NCBI RefSeq assembly: GCF_003610295.1
Contig: NZ_RAPV01000001.1
Location: 4,402,001-4,466,000 of the forward strand
Length of the DNA stretch: 64,000 nucleotides
DNA from: Paraburkholderia sp. BL23I1N1
GTDB taxonomy: Bacteria; Pseudomonadota; Gammaproteobacteria; Burkholderiales; Burkholderiaceae
Direction: 5' to 3'
Under the pieces are notes generated by a model. The model was not told where the DNA came from, did not search any database, and saw only the letters and a program-made list of their open reading frames with translations. Both the position numbers and the translations under genes were made by a program. The first letter of the stretch is position 1. Each line of letters opens with the position of its first letter. Positions 19,159 through 30,963 of the stretch are shown in pieces.

Positions 19159-19199
19159 AGTCTGGGAGCCGGGTAGTTGCCGGCGTTGATCAAGATCAA
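19159..19199 (-). promoter_or_regulatory. FNR-dependent promoter of the three-USP operon
   Basis: A perfect box TTGAT CAAG ATCAA (19186-19199) with a weak -10 CAGACT on the minus strand (19159-19164), 31 bp away. The predicted leader is about 40 nt. Confidence 0.65.
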
Positions 19200-19228
19200 C
19201 GGCGCGGTAGCGCGTGATACTTCATCCG

Positions 19229-19313
19229 GACAGAAATGCGACGCCCGGCCAGATAGGTGACGAGATAGCGGACGCTCGACTCGAGCGCCGCATTGACCGG
19301 TTCCATCACGGGT
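19229..19313 (-). pseudogene. fabI-like gene fragment
   Basis: On the minus strand this reads PVMEPVNAALESSVRYLVTYLAGRRISV in segments; compare VMGPVKAALEASVRYLAADLAARRIHV in the intact enoyl reductase at 54355-55128. About 28 residues are recognisable, with no start, no flanking homology and a stop soon after. It is a decayed piece of a second fabI copy stranded between the arc and usp operons. Confidence 0.75.
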
Positions 19314-19334
19314 TGCCCGATCGTCGAACGTTGT

Positions 19335-20246
19335 TTACGCACACACGACACGCGTACCTGCCGTGCCGCTTGCCATCGCCTCGATGCGGTCGAGCGAGCC
19401 GATGACTGCCGGGCGGCCGGTGCGCAAGACGAACTCGCACGCTGCCTCGACCTTCGGTCCCATTGAGCCGGCCGGGAAAGACATCGACCGAAGTCCTGCC
19501 ACCGATACCTCGCTCAGCACGCGTTCGCAGGGCGTGTGCCAGTCGGCATAAACCGCGTCCACGTCGGTGGCGATCAGGAGCAGATCGGCGTCGATGTCAG
19601 CCGCAAGCAGCGCGCTGCACAGGTCCTTGTCGATCACGGCCTCCACGCCGCAGCGAGTCCGGCCGTCTGCTGCGACCGTGACCGGAATTCCGCCACCCCC
19701 GGCGGCGATCACCACGGCATCGTGGTCGAGCAACCAGTGAATGGGCTGAAGCGCCACGATGCGTTGCGGTTTCGGCGATGCAACGACGCGCCGGAAACCG
19801 TCACCGTCCCGGGCGACGCTCCAGCTGTTACTGATGACCAGGCGCTCGGCCTCTGCCTCTGTGTAAATGGGACCGATCGGCTTGGTGGGGTGAATGAAGG
19901 CGGGATCGCCGGCGTCGACCTCGACGCGCGTCAGCAGCGTCGCCACCTGCCGCTGCGGCGGCAATGCGTTGGCCAGTTCCTGCTCGAGCAGATAGCCGAT
20001 CATGCCTTCCGATTCGGCGTCGAGCACATCCAGCGGCGCCGCGCCAGACGCACCCGCGGCGGCTGCCTGCAGTGCCAGCAGGCCGACCTGAGGGCCGTTG
20101 CCATGCGCGATGACCAGCTGGTTGCCGTCGGCAAGCCGCGCGATCTGCTGTGCGGCGCGGCGTATATTGGCGATCTGGTGTGACATCGTCATCGGTTCGC
20201 CGCGCCGAAGCAACGCGTTGCCGCCCAGTGCGATCAGGATGCGCAT
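19335..20246 (-). CDS. arcC: carbamate kinase
   Basis: The enzyme makes ATP from carbamoyl phosphate and ADP, the energy-yielding last step of the arginine deiminase pathway. The 303-residue protein shows the amino-acid-kinase motifs [30 protein letters not shown] and [11 protein letters not shown], and [13 protein letters not shown] near the end, and has family-typical length. It starts 9 bp after arcB and is the last gene of arcDABC. Transcription is likely from the FNR-type promoter before arcD. Confidence 0.97.
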   Translation of the reverse strand: MRILIALGGNALLRRGEPMTMSHQIANIRRAAQQIARLADGNQLVIAHGNGPQVGLLALQAAAAGASGAAPLDVLDAESEGMIGYLLEQELANALPPQRQVATLLTRVEVDAGDPAFIHPTKPIGPIYTEAEAERLVISNSWSVARDGDGFRRVVASPKPQRIVALQPIHWLLDHDAVVIAAGGGGIPVTVAADGRTRCGVEAVIDKDLCSALLAADIDADLLLIATDVDAVYADWHTPCERVLSEVSVAGLRSMSFPAGSMGPKVEAACEFVLRTGRPAVIGSLDRIEAMASGTAGTRVVCA

Positions 20247-20255
20247 GATGGTTCC

Positions 20256-21254
20256 TTAAGCGAGTGTTGCCACGAGTACCGCCTTGATGGTGTGCATGCG
20301 GTTTTCAGCCTGCGAAAACACAATCGACGCATTCGATTCGAAGACTTCGTCGCTGACTTCGAGCTCGGACAGACCGAAGTGCTCGTGAATCTGCCGGCCG
20401 GTTTCGGTCTCGAGATTGTGATAAGCGGGTAAGCAATGCATGAAGTGGGTGCGCTGCTTGCCCGTCGCTTTCATCAACGCGGCATTGACCTGGTATGGCC
20501 GCAAAAGCTCGATGCGCGGCCCCCAGGCCTCCACCGGCTCACCCATCGAAACCCATACGTCGGTATAGACGAAGTCGGCGCCGCTCACGGCCTCATGCGG
20601 ATCCTCGACGATCGCCACGCGAGCACCGGTCCGCTCCGCAAGGTGCCGCATCTGTGCCACGAGATCGTCGTGAGGCCAAAGTTCGCGGGGCGCGGCAATG
20701 CGCACATCCATGCCCATCTGCACGCCGCCGATCAGGAGCGAACTGCCCATGTTGAAACGGGCGTCGCCGAGGTAGCAGAACGACAGTTCGTGCAGCGGCT
20801 TTTCACCGAATTCCTGCATCGTCAGCAAGTCCGCGAGCACCTGGGTCGGATGAAATTCGTCGGTCAGTCCGTTCCATACGGGAACATGCGAGTACAACGC
20901 GAGCTCTTCCACCACGCTCTGGTGAAAGCCGCGATATTCAATCCCGTCATAGAGCCGGCCGAGCACGCGCGCGGTGTCTTTGAGCGACTCCTTGCGGCTA
21001 AGCTGCGAGCTCGCCGAATCGATGTAGGTGACATGGCCGCCCTGGTCGTGCACGGCAACTTCGAAGGCGCAGCGCGTGCGGGTCGAGGTCTTTTCGAAAA
21101 TCAGCGCGATATTCTTGCCGTTGAGCCGCGCGACTTCGTTGCCGGCGTACTTGGCGCGCTTCAGTTCGGCGGCGAGGTCGAGGAGAAAGCGGATGTCGCG
21201 TGGAGTGAAGTCCTGCATGTTCAGCAGGCTGCGGTTGCGCAGGTTGAATGCCAT
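20256..21254 (-). CDS. arcB: catabolic ornithine carbamoyltransferase
   Basis: It converts citrulline and phosphate to ornithine and carbamoyl phosphate in the arginine deiminase pathway. The 332 residues contain the carbamoyl-phosphate loop [14 protein letters not shown] and the catalytic HCLPAYH, and a long [13 protein letters not shown] segment. Length and position between arcA and arcC favour the catabolic enzyme rather than anabolic ArgF. It begins 39 bp after arcA. Confidence 0.96.
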   Translation of the reverse strand: MAFNLRNRSLLNMQDFTPRDIRFLLDLAAELKRAKYAGNEVARLNGKNIALIFEKTSTRTRCAFEVAVHDQGGHVTYIDSASSQLSRKESLKDTARVLGRLYDGIEYRGFHQSVVEELALYSHVPVWNGLTDEFHPTQVLADLLTMQEFGEKPLHELSFCYLGDARFNMGSSLLIGGVQMGMDVRIAAPRELWPHDDLVAQMRHLAERTGARVAIVEDPHEAVSGADFVYTDVWVSMGEPVEAWGPRIELLRPYQVNAALMKATGKQRTHFMHCLPAYHNLETETGRQIHEHFGLSELEVSDEVFESNASIVFSQAENRMHTIKAVLVATLA

Positions 21255-21293
21255 GGTGTGCGGTTCCTTGAAATAGGCGAGGCGGGCGGGGTG

Positions 21294-22511
21294 TCAGACG
21301 GGATCGCGTTCGATCGGGCAGGTCATGCAATGTCCGCCGCCGCGCCCGCGCCCCAGTTCGCCGCTCGGAATAGTGATGACTTCGACGCCCGCCTTACGCA
21401 GCAGCGTGTTCGTGTAGACGTTGCGGTTGTAGGCCACCACGACGCCTGGCGCGAGCGCGATCACGTTGTTGCCGTCGTCCCACTGTTCGCGCTCGGCCTC
21501 CCATGTATCGCCGCCGGTGGCGACGGTGCGAAGTTCCTTAAGACCTAGCGCACGGGCGACGACTTCGAGAAACGGTGCGGTCTCGGGCCGGACATCGAGC
21601 GCGTGTGGCTGTTGCGACGGGCGCAGACTGGTGCAGCGGATGCCGTCGACAACTTCCGGAAAGATCGTGACCAGGTCCCGGTCGCAGAAGGTGAACACCG
21701 TATCGAGGTGCATGGCGCCGCGCGAACGCGGCAACTGTGCGGCGATCACATGTTTCACCGATTCATGTGCGAAAAGGGATCGTGCGAGTTGCGCGACGCC
21801 CTGCGGCGACGTGCGCTCACCCATGCCGATCAGTACGACGTCGCGCGATAAAGGCATGACGTCGCCGCCTTCCAGCGTAGCGCCGCCGTGATCGATGTCA
21901 GGGCCGCCCCACCAGATGCGCGTGCCGCCGCTGAACAGCGGATGAAAGCGGTAGATTGCCGCGCTCAGCAGCGTTTCCTGGCGGCGCGCCGGCCAGTACA
22001 TCGAGCCGAGTACAGCACCGTCGTTGATCCAGCAACTGTTGTCGCGGGTAAACAGCGTATTGGGCAGCGGCGGAAGGATAAACCCGGCCGGTTCTGTACA
22101 TTGCGACAGCAGACCCGCGGACTCAAACGGCAGCTCGGCGCGCACGATCCCGCCGATCAGCCGGGTGGCGAGCTCGTCGGCTTTCATCTCGTTGAGCCAG
22201 GGCAGCAGTTGCGCGGACAGTTCCAGGTCGACCGTACCCGAGGACAGCTTGCGTTCGAGTACCCAGTCGCGTGCGTCCTGGCCTTGCAGAATGTCCGCGA
22301 GCAGGTCATGCATATCGAGCACTTCAATGCCGCGATCCTGCATCGCGCTGACGAACGCGTAGTGGTCGGTCTTGGCCTGGGAAACCCACAATACGTCGTC
22401 GAACAGCAGTTCACGGCAACTGGCCGGGGTCAGGCGCGTCTGGGCGAGCCCAGGCCGGCAGACCATGACCTTGCGCAAGGTGCCGACCTCGGAAAAGACG
22501 CCGAGTGCCAT
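21294..22511 (-). CDS. arcA: arginine deiminase
   Basis: It hydrolyses arginine to citrulline and ammonia, the first step of the pathway. The 405-residue protein has [28 protein letters not shown] and, near the C-terminus, [14 protein letters not shown] with the nucleophilic Cys directly after His. All guanidino-group hydrolase landmarks are present. It follows arcD by 25 bp with an AAGGAGA ribosome site. Ammonia release may also buffer acid stress. Confidence 0.97.
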   Translation of the reverse strand: MALGVFSEVGTLRKVMVCRPGLAQTRLTPASCRELLFDDVLWVSQAKTDHYAFVSAMQDRGIEVLDMHDLLADILQGQDARDWVLERKLSSGTVDLELSAQLLPWLNEMKADELATRLIGGIVRAELPFESAGLLSQCTEPAGFILPPLPNTLFTRDNSCWINDGAVLGSMYWPARRQETLLSAAIYRFHPLFSGGTRIWWGGPDIDHGGATLEGGDVMPLSRDVVLIGMGERTSPQGVAQLARSLFAHESVKHVIAAQLPRSRGAMHLDTVFTFCDRDLVTIFPEVVDGIRCTSLRPSQQPHALDVRPETAPFLEVVARALGLKELRTVATGGDTWEAEREQWDDGNNVIALAPGVVVAYNRNVYTNTLLRKAGVEVITIPSGELGRGRGGGHCMTCPIERDPV

Positions 22512-22536
22512 AGAGGTTCTCCTTGTAATGGGCGGC

Positions 22537-24018
22537 TTACAGGCCTAACGCACCGCTTGACAGCAGCCAGGCGGCGATTGCGGCGAGTGCGATCAGCGCG
22601 ACCAGAATGACGGCTTCGAAGGGCTTGAAAAGACGCGCGCCGCGTTCGTGTTTTGCCCAGCCATACAGCAGGACGCCAGGTGCGTAGAGCAGAGCGGAAA
22701 GCAGCAGATACTTCGGGCCAGCTGCATACAGCAGCCAGCAGCAGTAGACGCTTGCGACCGCGCCGATCAGCATGTCGCGTCCACGGACGGTGTCGGTTAC
22801 GGCGTAGCCGTCGCCGCGCATGGCAATGCGGGTTGCGTACACGGCCGAGAAAAGGTAAGGAATCAGGATCATCGAGGTCGCGAGCGAGATCAACGCCTGG
22901 TAGGTCGCGTTCGACACCAGTGTGATGATCAGGAACAACTGCACGAGCCCGTTTGTCACCCACAGTGCATTGGCAGGTACGCCGTGGCTGTTCTCGCGTG
23001 CGAGGAAGGCCGGCATCACGCCGCCGCTCGCAGGTGTGAACAGCGTTTCCGCCGCCAGCAAGGTCCATGCGAGCAGTGCGCCGCCTACCGACACCAGTAG
23101 CCCGATGCTGATCAGTACCGCGCCCCAGGTGCCGACGGCCTTGTCGAGCACGCCGGCCATCGACGGGTTCTTCATTGCGGCCAGATCGCTCTGCGAGACG
23201 ATACCAAGCGAGAGCAGCGAAACGGCCATCAGCAGAAGCAGCACCACGGCGAAACCGAGCATCGTGGCGCGTCCAATATCCGCGCGACGTTGCGCCCGGG
23301 CCGAAAACACATTGGCGCCCTCGATGCCGATGAACACCCAGACGGTGATCAACATTGTGCTTTTGACCTGCGTGAACACGCTGCCGAGCTTCGGGCTGCC
23401 CCAGAAGTCCTGCGTGAAGATGTGGCTTCTGAATGCCGCGAGGGCGAGCAGAATGAACAGCAGCAAAGGAATGACCTTGGCCACCGTAGTGATTGCATTG
23501 AGAACAGCCGCGCTGCGCACGCCGCGCAGAATCACCGCATGCATGATCCACAGCACGATCGACGCGCCCAATACGGCGGCGCGTGTATTGCCGTCGCCGA
23601 ATACCGGAAAGAAATAACCGAGCGTGCCGAATACGATGACGAGATAGCCGACATTGCCGATCCACGCGCTGACCCAGTAACCCCATGCGGAGTTGAAGCC
23701 GACGAATTCGCCGGCACTGGCACGGGCGTACGCATAGATGCCGTTGTCGAGATCGGGTTTTCGCGTCGTCAGGGTCTGATAGACGAAGGCGAGCATCAAC
23801 ATGCCCACACCGGTAATCAGCCAGCCAATCAACACTGCAGCGGCGCCGGCGCCCGATGCCATGTTCTGCGGCAGCGAAAACACACCGCTGCCGATCATCG
23901 ACCCGATTACAAGCGCCGTCAGCAGGCCGAGCCGCAAGGGTTTCGCCGCCGAGGCCTTCGTCGGGGCGGCCACGCCGGATACAGGTGGCCCCGACAATGA
24001 ATCCGCTAGATTCTTCAT
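22537..24018 (-). CDS. arcD: arginine/ornithine antiporter
   Basis: This 493-residue APC-superfamily inner-membrane protein has about 12 hydrophobic segments and the family-typical start [23 protein letters not shown]. It exchanges external arginine for ornithine without net energy cost, feeding the pathway encoded directly downstream. It is the first gene of arcDABC. An FNR-type promoter lies just upstream, overlapping the 3' end of the beta-CASP nuclease gene. Confidence 0.96.
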   Translation of the reverse strand: MKNLADSLSGPPVSGVAAPTKASAAKPLRLGLLTALVIGSMIGSGVFSLPQNMASGAGAAAVLIGWLITGVGMLMLAFVYQTLTTRKPDLDNGIYAYARASAGEFVGFNSAWGYWVSAWIGNVGYLVIVFGTLGYFFPVFGDGNTRAAVLGASIVLWIMHAVILRGVRSAAVLNAITTVAKVIPLLLFILLALAAFRSHIFTQDFWGSPKLGSVFTQVKSTMLITVWVFIGIEGANVFSARAQRRADIGRATMLGFAVVLLLLMAVSLLSLGIVSQSDLAAMKNPSMAGVLDKAVGTWGAVLISIGLLVSVGGALLAWTLLAAETLFTPASGGVMPAFLARENSHGVPANALWVTNGLVQLFLIITLVSNATYQALISLATSMILIPYLFSAVYATRIAMRGDGYAVTDTVRGRDMLIGAVASVYCCWLLYAAGPKYLLLSALLYAPGVLLYGWAKHERGARLFKPFEAVILVALIALAAIAAWLLSSGALGL

Positions 24019-24050
24019 GACATGCCCTCGTTAATGTTTAAGACACGTTG

Positions 24051-24092
24051 ATTAGGTCACTTCGGGACGGCTGGCCGATTGATCTGGATCAG
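24051..24092 (-). promoter_or_regulatory. FNR-dependent promoter of arcDABC
   Basis: TTGAT CTGG ATCAG (24079-24092), one mismatch, with CCTAAT on the minus strand (24051-24056) 32 bp away. The box lies inside the last codons of the preceding nuclease gene (24052-25512). The predicted leader is about 25 nt. Confidence 0.7.
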
Positions 24093-25512
24093 TCAATACA
24101 GGGTCGGACATCGCGGTTGACTCGCAGGGGTGAATGTCTGCATCGCGGGCGGATCCGGGCAGTTCGACGGATTCGAGGTAGGTGGGCACCTCGCAGCGCC
24201 AGTGAAGCGTTTCCTCGAGATGAAGCCGCAACGCGTCAGCGGCGCCAGGCTCGCCGTGGGTGACGAAGGTTCGCTCCGGCGGCACGGAGATGGAGTGAAG
24301 CCATGCCGTCAGTTCCTGGTAATCCGCATGCGCGGACAGTAACGAAAGCGCGACGACCGACGTCCGCACAGGCACATCGTCACCGTGAATCCTGATCGTG
24401 GGCGCAAGGGCGGCAAGCGCCGCGCCGCGTGTGCCGGCAGCCTGATAGCCGACCAGCACAATGGTGTTGCGGCTATCGGGCGCGAACGCCTTCAGGTGAT
24501 GCACAACTCGCCCGCCGGTTGCCATCCCGCTGCCGGCGATCACCACCATTGGACCGCCCCGGGCCGTTACGGCTTTGGATTCGTCGACGGTACGCACCAT
24601 TTCGGCTGCGCCGCTGATCGCATTCGCTTCGGTCATCGTGAGGCGATGCTCGCCGACGTGATGCCGGTACAGTTGCGTGACGCTCGACGCCATCGGGCTG
24701 TCGAGATAAACCGGCACGTTGGCCATCCGGCCGGCCGCCTTCAGACGGGCAATGTAGTGAAGAATGGACTGCGCACGGCCGACTGCGAAACACGGAATCA
24801 CGACGACACCGTCCTTCCGGAAGGTGCGCGCGAAGATATCGGCAAGTTCGGTGGCCGGATCGCCTGTCTCGTGCAGACGATTGCCGTAAGTGGACTCGAC
24901 CACCAGATAGTCGGCGTGCGCAAGCGGCATGGGCGGGCGCATGATCGGATCGTTCGGACGTCCCACGTCGCCCGAGAACGCGATCACCTTGCCCTCCACA
25001 CACATCACAACGCTGGCAGCGCCCAGAATGTGCCCGGACGGCAACAGCCGGAAGCACGCTTGCTTATTCAGTTGTTTCGGTACATCGAATTCGCGTGGCA
25101 CGAGCAGCTGCAGCGCCTTTTCGGCATCGTCGAGCGTGTATAGCGGCAACGCGGGATGATGTTTCGAAAACCCATGGCGGTTTGCGAAGGCGGCTTCTTC
25201 TTCCTGCAGTCTGGCGCTGTCGCGCAGCAGCACTTCGCACAGTTCGCGGGTCCCACGGCTGCAATAGACCGGTCCCCGATATCCCATCCGCGCGAGAACC
25301 GGCAGATAGCCGCTGTGATCCAGGTGAGCGTGCGTCAGGATCACCGCGTCGAGCGTTTCGACCGGGACCGGGAACGTGGCCCAATTACGCAGACGCAGAT
25401 TTTTTGTGCCTTGAAAGAGCCCGCAGTCGATCAGCACCCGTAGACCGGCGCCTTCCAGCAGATATCTCGAGCCGGTGACGGTTTCGGTCGCACCCAGAAA
25501 AGTCAGCTTCAT
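24052..25512 (-). CDS. beta-CASP metallo-beta-lactamase RNA nuclease-like protein
   Basis: The start at 25512 (MKLTFLGATETVTGSRYLL) gives 486 residues; the longer frame upstream runs through the neighbouring gene. The metallo-beta-lactamase motif THAHLDHSG, a GHILGAAS stretch, FSGDVGRP, and beta-CASP motifs (VVESTYGNR; VIAGSGMATGGRVVHHL; LSAHADYQEL) show the CPSF-73/YSH1-like exonuclease family, expected to process or degrade RNA using two zinc ions. It follows the 79-residue protein gene by 37 bp. Similar genes often occur with stress and PHA loci in proteobacteria. The RNA substrate is unknown. Confidence 0.9.
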   Translation of the reverse strand: MKLTFLGATETVTGSRYLLEGAGLRVLIDCGLFQGTKNLRLRNWATFPVPVETLDAVILTHAHLDHSGYLPVLARMGYRGPVYCSRGTRELCEVLLRDSARLQEEEAAFANRHGFSKHHPALPLYTLDDAEKALQLLVPREFDVPKQLNKQACFRLLPSGHILGAASVVMCVEGKVIAFSGDVGRPNDPIMRPPMPLAHADYLVVESTYGNRLHETGDPATELADIFARTFRKDGVVVIPCFAVGRAQSILHYIARLKAAGRMANVPVYLDSPMASSVTQLYRHHVGEHRLTMTEANAISGAAEMVRTVDESKAVTARGGPMVVIAGSGMATGGRVVHHLKAFAPDSRNTIVLVGYQAAGTRGAALAALAPTIRIHGDDVPVRTSVVALSLLSAHADYQELTAWLHSISVPPERTFVTHGEPGAADALRLHLEETLHWRCEVPTYLESVELPGSARDADIHPCESTAMSDPVLTDPDQSASRPEVT

Positions 25513-25549
25513 TGCGCCACCTCTGATGGCAAGTGAATCGCACGCTTCG

Positions 25550-25789
25550 TCAGGCCGTCGCACGTTGGCTGAGGCTCTGGCAGAACGCTTCAGCGAAGAG
25601 TTTGAAGGCATGCAGCGAGCCCGCGATGCTTTGGTATTTCTCGCGGCCGATTTGTCCGTCCAGCGTGATCAGCATGCCGGCCTCACGAGCCAGGGCGAGG
25701 ATTTCATCGAATTCGCTCGCTGCGTCACGCGTGTTTTGGGGGTGTCCGGCCAGCATCGCGGCGTTGGCGGAAGGGTTGGCGTTTGACAT
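25550..25789 (-). CDS. small conserved-looking cytoplasmic protein
   Basis: The 79-residue frame is preceded by AAGGAGA at good spacing and is followed 37 bp later by the nuclease gene on the same strand. It has a polar N-terminus followed by a probably helical segment (EFDEILALAREAGMLITLDGQIG) and a second helix (YQSIAGSLHAFKLFAEAF). There is no signal peptide or Cys. No family is recognised. It may act with the nuclease, but only position supports that. Confidence 0.7.
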   Translation of the reverse strand: MSNANPSANAAMLAGHPQNTRDAASEFDEILALAREAGMLITLDGQIGREKYQSIAGSLHAFKLFAEAFCQSLSQRATA

Positions 25790-25992
25790 GGCCGGTCTCC
25801 TTACGGGTCACTTTCGGCAGGGGCTGCGAGAACGTCGCGGGGCACTCGATCCTCGCTTGTCTTGAAATTCAGTATTGAGCAGCGGCCACTCGAAACAAAT
25901 CAGGTAGCGCCGAGCTTTGCGTAGGATGTCCTGCGTCCGTGTCAGCCTTTTCCTACACGGCAACTGAACGTGATGACGGGCAAGTCCGTCGA

Positions 25993-26033
25993 TTGACATG
26001 GATCATAAGAACGCTCTCATCCACGCCTATGCT
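25993..26033 (+). promoter_or_regulatory. FNR-dependent promoter of the flavodoxin gene
   Basis: TTGAC ATGG ATCAT (25993-26006), two mismatches, with TATGCT (26028-26033) exactly 31 bp away. The predicted start near 26041 leaves a 53-nt leader. The rest of the 304-bp gap (25790-26093) contains only the half-site TTTTCCTACACGG near 25948. Confidence 0.6.
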
Positions 26034-26093
26034 CCCGACATGCACAGCAATTCCCGCACGTGAATGCACGACAGCTGTGGTGAGGAGATTGAA

Positions 26094-26603
26094 ATGTCCC
26101 AAGCGAAAGTCCTTGTTGTCTATTTTTCGCGCACCGGCACCACACGATTGCTCGCGCAGGCAATGGCGAAAATGCTGGCAGCGGATATCGAAGAGATTTG
26201 CGATTTCAGCAATCGCAAAGGGATGGGGGGATATTTGCGCTCGCTGGCTGACATCATCATGAAGCGTCCCGTCGAAATCGTTCCAGCCGGACGCGATGTC
26301 ACGGCGTACGACCTGGTCGTAATCGGCACGCCGGTCTGGGCCGGTTCGGTGTCCGCGCCGGTTCGCTCCTATCTCGCCGAGAGCCGTGCGCGGCTTCCGC
26401 ACGTTGCGTTCTTTTGCAGCTTCGGCGGACGAGGTGCTGACAAGGCCATGAGGCAAATGCGCGAGCTTGCGGGCCGGCCGGCAGTTGCCGAATGCAAGGT
26501 GACAGCCACTGTGGCGCACAAAGATGCGAACGCTGCATTGGCCGTCTTTGCTCATGTGCTCAAAGGACACATCGCCAGATCCAGAACACTTGAATTGATG
26601 TGA
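26094..26603 (+). CDS. flavodoxin-like FMN protein
   Basis: The start at 26094 follows GAGGAGATTGAA; an upstream in-frame ATG at 26064 lacks a site. The 169-residue protein opens with VLVVYFSRTGTT, the FMN phosphate-binding loop, and contains YDLVVIGTPVWAGSVSAPVRSYL, the isoalloxazine-contacting segment. It should be a cytoplasmic electron carrier or quinone reductase-like flavoprotein. It has its own FNR-type promoter and directly precedes the N-ATPase operon on the same strand. The redox partner is unknown. Confidence 0.88.
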   Translation: MSQAKVLVVYFSRTGTTRLLAQAMAKMLAADIEEICDFSNRKGMGGYLRSLADIIMKRPVEIVPAGRDVTAYDLVVIGTPVWAGSVSAPVRSYLAESRARLPHVAFFCSFGGRGADKAMRQMRELAGRPAVAECKVTATVAHKDANAALAVFAHVLKGHIARSRTLELM

Positions 26604-26669
26604 TGATTCAGAGGATTGAGCGGACATGAACAACAGACTGTTTCCGGTTAAACATCATCTCTCACAGGT

Positions 26670-28672
<2,003 letters not shown>

Positions 28673-28676
<4 letters not shown>

Positions 28677-28990
28677 ACGGGCGCCACACGGACGAGCGCA
28701 AGCAGCGGGGCGAGCAGATCGCCGGCGCCGCCAGACAGGCCGCCGAGCGCAATTTACGCGGTCGCGAGGAGCCGGAACCGTCGCTCGGCAGCCGGCTCGG
28801 CCAGATCGGCATCCTCGGTTGGGCCATTGTCCTGCCCACGTTGATGGGTCTCGGAGTCGGCCACTGGCTGGATCGGACATTCGGCACCCGCGTGTTCTTC
28901 TCGGCGCCGCTGCTGATGATCGGCGCAGCAGTCGGCTTTTGGTCGGCGTGGAAATGGATGCATCGTCAGCAACGGAACCATCATGAATAG
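28673..28990 (+). CDS. atpQ: N-ATPase AtpQ (AtpI-like) membrane protein
   Basis: This 105-residue protein has a charged N-terminal 40 residues and two membrane helices (about 46-65 and 73-92), with GVGHWLDRTFG between them, a layout shared with the AtpI/AtpQ family that assists rotor assembly or ion supply. It sits in the position of AtpQ in N-ATPase operons and overlaps both neighbours (4 and 8 nt). Identification rests on gene order plus topology. Confidence 0.85.
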
Positions 28991-29264
28991 TCCGCTACCG
29001 TCGATAGCGACACAACTCGCGCTGGGACTCTCAGTGGGAATCCTGGCCGGTGCTTGGCACTTCCTGTCGCTGCGCTGGAACTGGCCGTTGTTTGCATCGG
29101 GCAAAGCGATACCGGCCCTGGCCTTGCAGCTCGCCAGATTCGCGCTCACCGGCGCATTATTTCTGATGCTCGCGCATCTCGGCGCTCTGGGGCCGCTCGC
29201 GGGCATGATGGGGTTTCTGCTTGCGCGTGGCGTGGCGGTGCGGCGCTATGGAGGCGGCCAATGA
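28983..29264 (+). CDS. atpR: N-ATPase AtpR membrane protein
   Basis: This 93-residue protein has three hydrophobic segments (about 8-25, 42-60, 63-82), the last ending in a positively charged tail. The FALTGALFLMLAHLG segment carries the Arg of LARF, typical for AtpR, which is found only in N-ATPase operons and is proposed to help assemble the c ring. It overlaps atpQ by 8 nt and atpB by 4 nt. Confidence 0.85.
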   Translation: MNSPLPSIATQLALGLSVGILAGAWHFLSLRWNWPLFASGKAIPALALQLARFALTGALFLMLAHLGALGPLAGMMGFLLARGVAVRRYGGGQ

Positions 29265-29959
29265 CCACTTCACCGCTCGCGACCGCGCCGCTGTGGCATA
29301 TCGGCCCGCTATCCATTACGGCGCCGGTACTTGTCACGTGGGCGCTCATGATTCTGCTGACTGTAGGGGCAGTCTTGCTGAGCCGAAGGTTGTCGCTCGC
29401 GCCGACCAGGCTGCAAACCGCCCTTGAACTGCTGGTCGTCACGATCGATCAGCAGATCCGCGATACCATGCAAACCGAGCCCGCCACTTACCGTGCGCTG
29501 ATCGGCACGCTCTTCATCTTCGTGCTGATTGCCAACTGGTCGGCGCTTGTACCGGGAGTGAGCCCCCCGACCGCACACCTCGAGACCGATGCGGCGCTTG
29601 CGCTGATCGTGCTGGGTGCCACGGTCTTCTACGGCATTCGCACGCGCGGCACGGCCGCCTACCTAGCGGCATTCGCCGAGCCGAGCTGGGTCATGATCCC
29701 GCTGAATGTCGTCGAGCAGATCACCCGGACGTTTTCGCTCGTCGTGCGCCTGTTCGGCAATGTGATGAGCGGCGTGTTTGTGATCGGCATCATCCTGTCG
29801 CTTGCAGGGTTGCTCGTACCCATTCCGCTGATGGCGTTGGACCTGCTCACCGGCGCGGTGCAAGCCTATATTTTTTCCGTGCTGGGGATGGTTTTCATTG
29901 GCGCGGCGATCAGCGATACCCACAATCAGGTCAGCCTAAAAAAGGGCGAAGTCTCATGA
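29261..29959 (+). CDS. atpB: N-ATPase Fo subunit a
   Basis: This 232-residue inner-membrane stator subunit starts inside the atpR stop codon. The essential Arg lies in SLVVRLFGNVMSG, and the C-terminal helix contains VQAYIFSVLGMVFIGAAI, both strongly conserved in subunit a. It forms the ion half-channels against the c ring. It overlaps atpE by 4 nt. Confidence 0.95.
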   Translation: MTTSPLATAPLWHIGPLSITAPVLVTWALMILLTVGAVLLSRRLSLAPTRLQTALELLVVTIDQQIRDTMQTEPATYRALIGTLFIFVLIANWSALVPGVSPPTAHLETDAALALIVLGATVFYGIRTRGTAAYLAAFAEPSWVMIPLNVVEQITRTFSLVVRLFGNVMSGVFVIGIILSLAGLLVPIPLMALDLLTGAVQAYIFSVLGMVFIGAAISDTHNQVSLKKGEVS

Positions 29960-30204
29960 ATAACCTCATCGAAGTTGTCAGCATTGCCGCTGCAGCGCTG
30001 GCTGTGTCGTTCGGCGCGATCGGGCCGGCGCTTGCTGAAGGCCGCGCGGTCGCCGCGGCGATGGATGCGATCGCGCGGCAGCCGGACTCGGCTGGAACCG
30101 TGTCGCGCACGCTCTTCGTCGGGCTTGCAATGATCGAGACGATGGCGATTTACTGCCTCGTGATCGCGTTATTGCTGCTCTTCGCTAACCCGTTCGTCAA
30201 ATAG
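29956..30204 (+). CDS. atpE: N-ATPase Fo subunit c (rotor ring)
   Basis: This 82-residue hairpin of two membrane helices has the loop ARQPD. Helix 1 contains GAIGPALAEGRA with Glu28, and helix 2 contains GLAMIETMAIY with the ion-carrying Glu61 followed by Thr62 and Tyr66. A second carboxylate in helix 1 and a polar residue after Glu61 are features of N-type c subunits and have been used to predict Na+ binding. The coupling ion (Na+ or H+) cannot be settled from sequence alone. Confidence 0.95.
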   Translation: MNNLIEVVSIAAAALAVSFGAIGPALAEGRAVAAAMDAIARQPDSAGTVSRTLFVGLAMIETMAIYCLVIALLLLFANPFVK

Positions 30205-30213
30205 GCGGCGGCC

Positions 30214-30963
30214 ATGCGAATCGATTGGTCGACACTCCTGTTGCAGACCATCAATGCGCTGGTGCTCATATGGTTGCTGGCGCGCTTCCTGTTCCGTCCT
30301 GTCGCGGGCATCATCGCCGAGCGTCAGAAGGCGGCGCAAGCGTTGATTGCGGATGCCGATGCGGCGAAGCACGCGGCAGTCCTTGAGCGAGACGCGGCGG
30401 TTCACGAGACGCAGCGGCTTGTCGCCGCTCGCGCCGACGCCATGAAAACGATCGCTGCGGAAGCCGAGAACGAGAAGGCCGCGTTGCTGGCCGCGGCGCA
30501 CGCTGACTCGGACAGGCTGCGCGCAACAGCCACCGCCGAAATCGAGGCGGCGCGTGCGGAGCAGGGCAAGCTTGTCGCCGCCCGGGCGACGCAACTCGCC
30601 ATCGATATCGCGACAAAACTGCTTGACCGGCTACCTGAAGATGCGCGGGTGAGCGGTTTCATCGGCGGTCTCGTCGACGGGATCGCCCAGCTGCCCGCGC
30701 AGGTTCGCACGGAACTCGGCGCAAACGGTGTCGCGCTTTCGCTCTGCGCGCCGCGTACGCTGAGCCAACAGGAACAGGAGAGCTGCCGTGCTGCATTGAC
30801 AACCTGTCTGAACCGGCCGGTATCTCTTCAAATCGAGGTCGACCCTTCGCTGATCGCCGGATTGGAACTGACGGCTGCGCACGCGGTGGTGCGCAACAGT
30901 TTTAAGGCCGATCTCGCGCGGATCAGCGCGGCATTGCTGAGTAGCGACAATGCGCCCCGCTGA
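30214..30963 (+). CDS. atpF: N-ATPase stator subunit b, long form
   Basis: The 249-residue protein has one N-terminal membrane helix (about 9-28), a long Ala/Glu-rich coiled coil (30-150) and a C-terminal globular part of about 90 residues. A normal b subunit is about 156 residues. N-ATPase operons lack a separate delta gene, as here, and the extended C-terminus probably takes over the delta role. The atpA ORF overlaps its end by 14 nt. Confidence 0.92.
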   Translation: MRIDWSTLLLQTINALVLIWLLARFLFRPVAGIIAERQKAAQALIADADAAKHAAVLERDAAVHETQRLVAARADAMKTIAAEAENEKAALLAAAHADSDRLRATATAEIEAARAEQGKLVAARATQLAIDIATKLLDRLPEDARVSGFIGGLVDGIAQLPAQVRTELGANGVALSLCAPRTLSQQEQESCRAALTTCLNRPVSLQIEVDPSLIAGLELTAAHAVVRNSFKADLARISAALLSSDNAPR

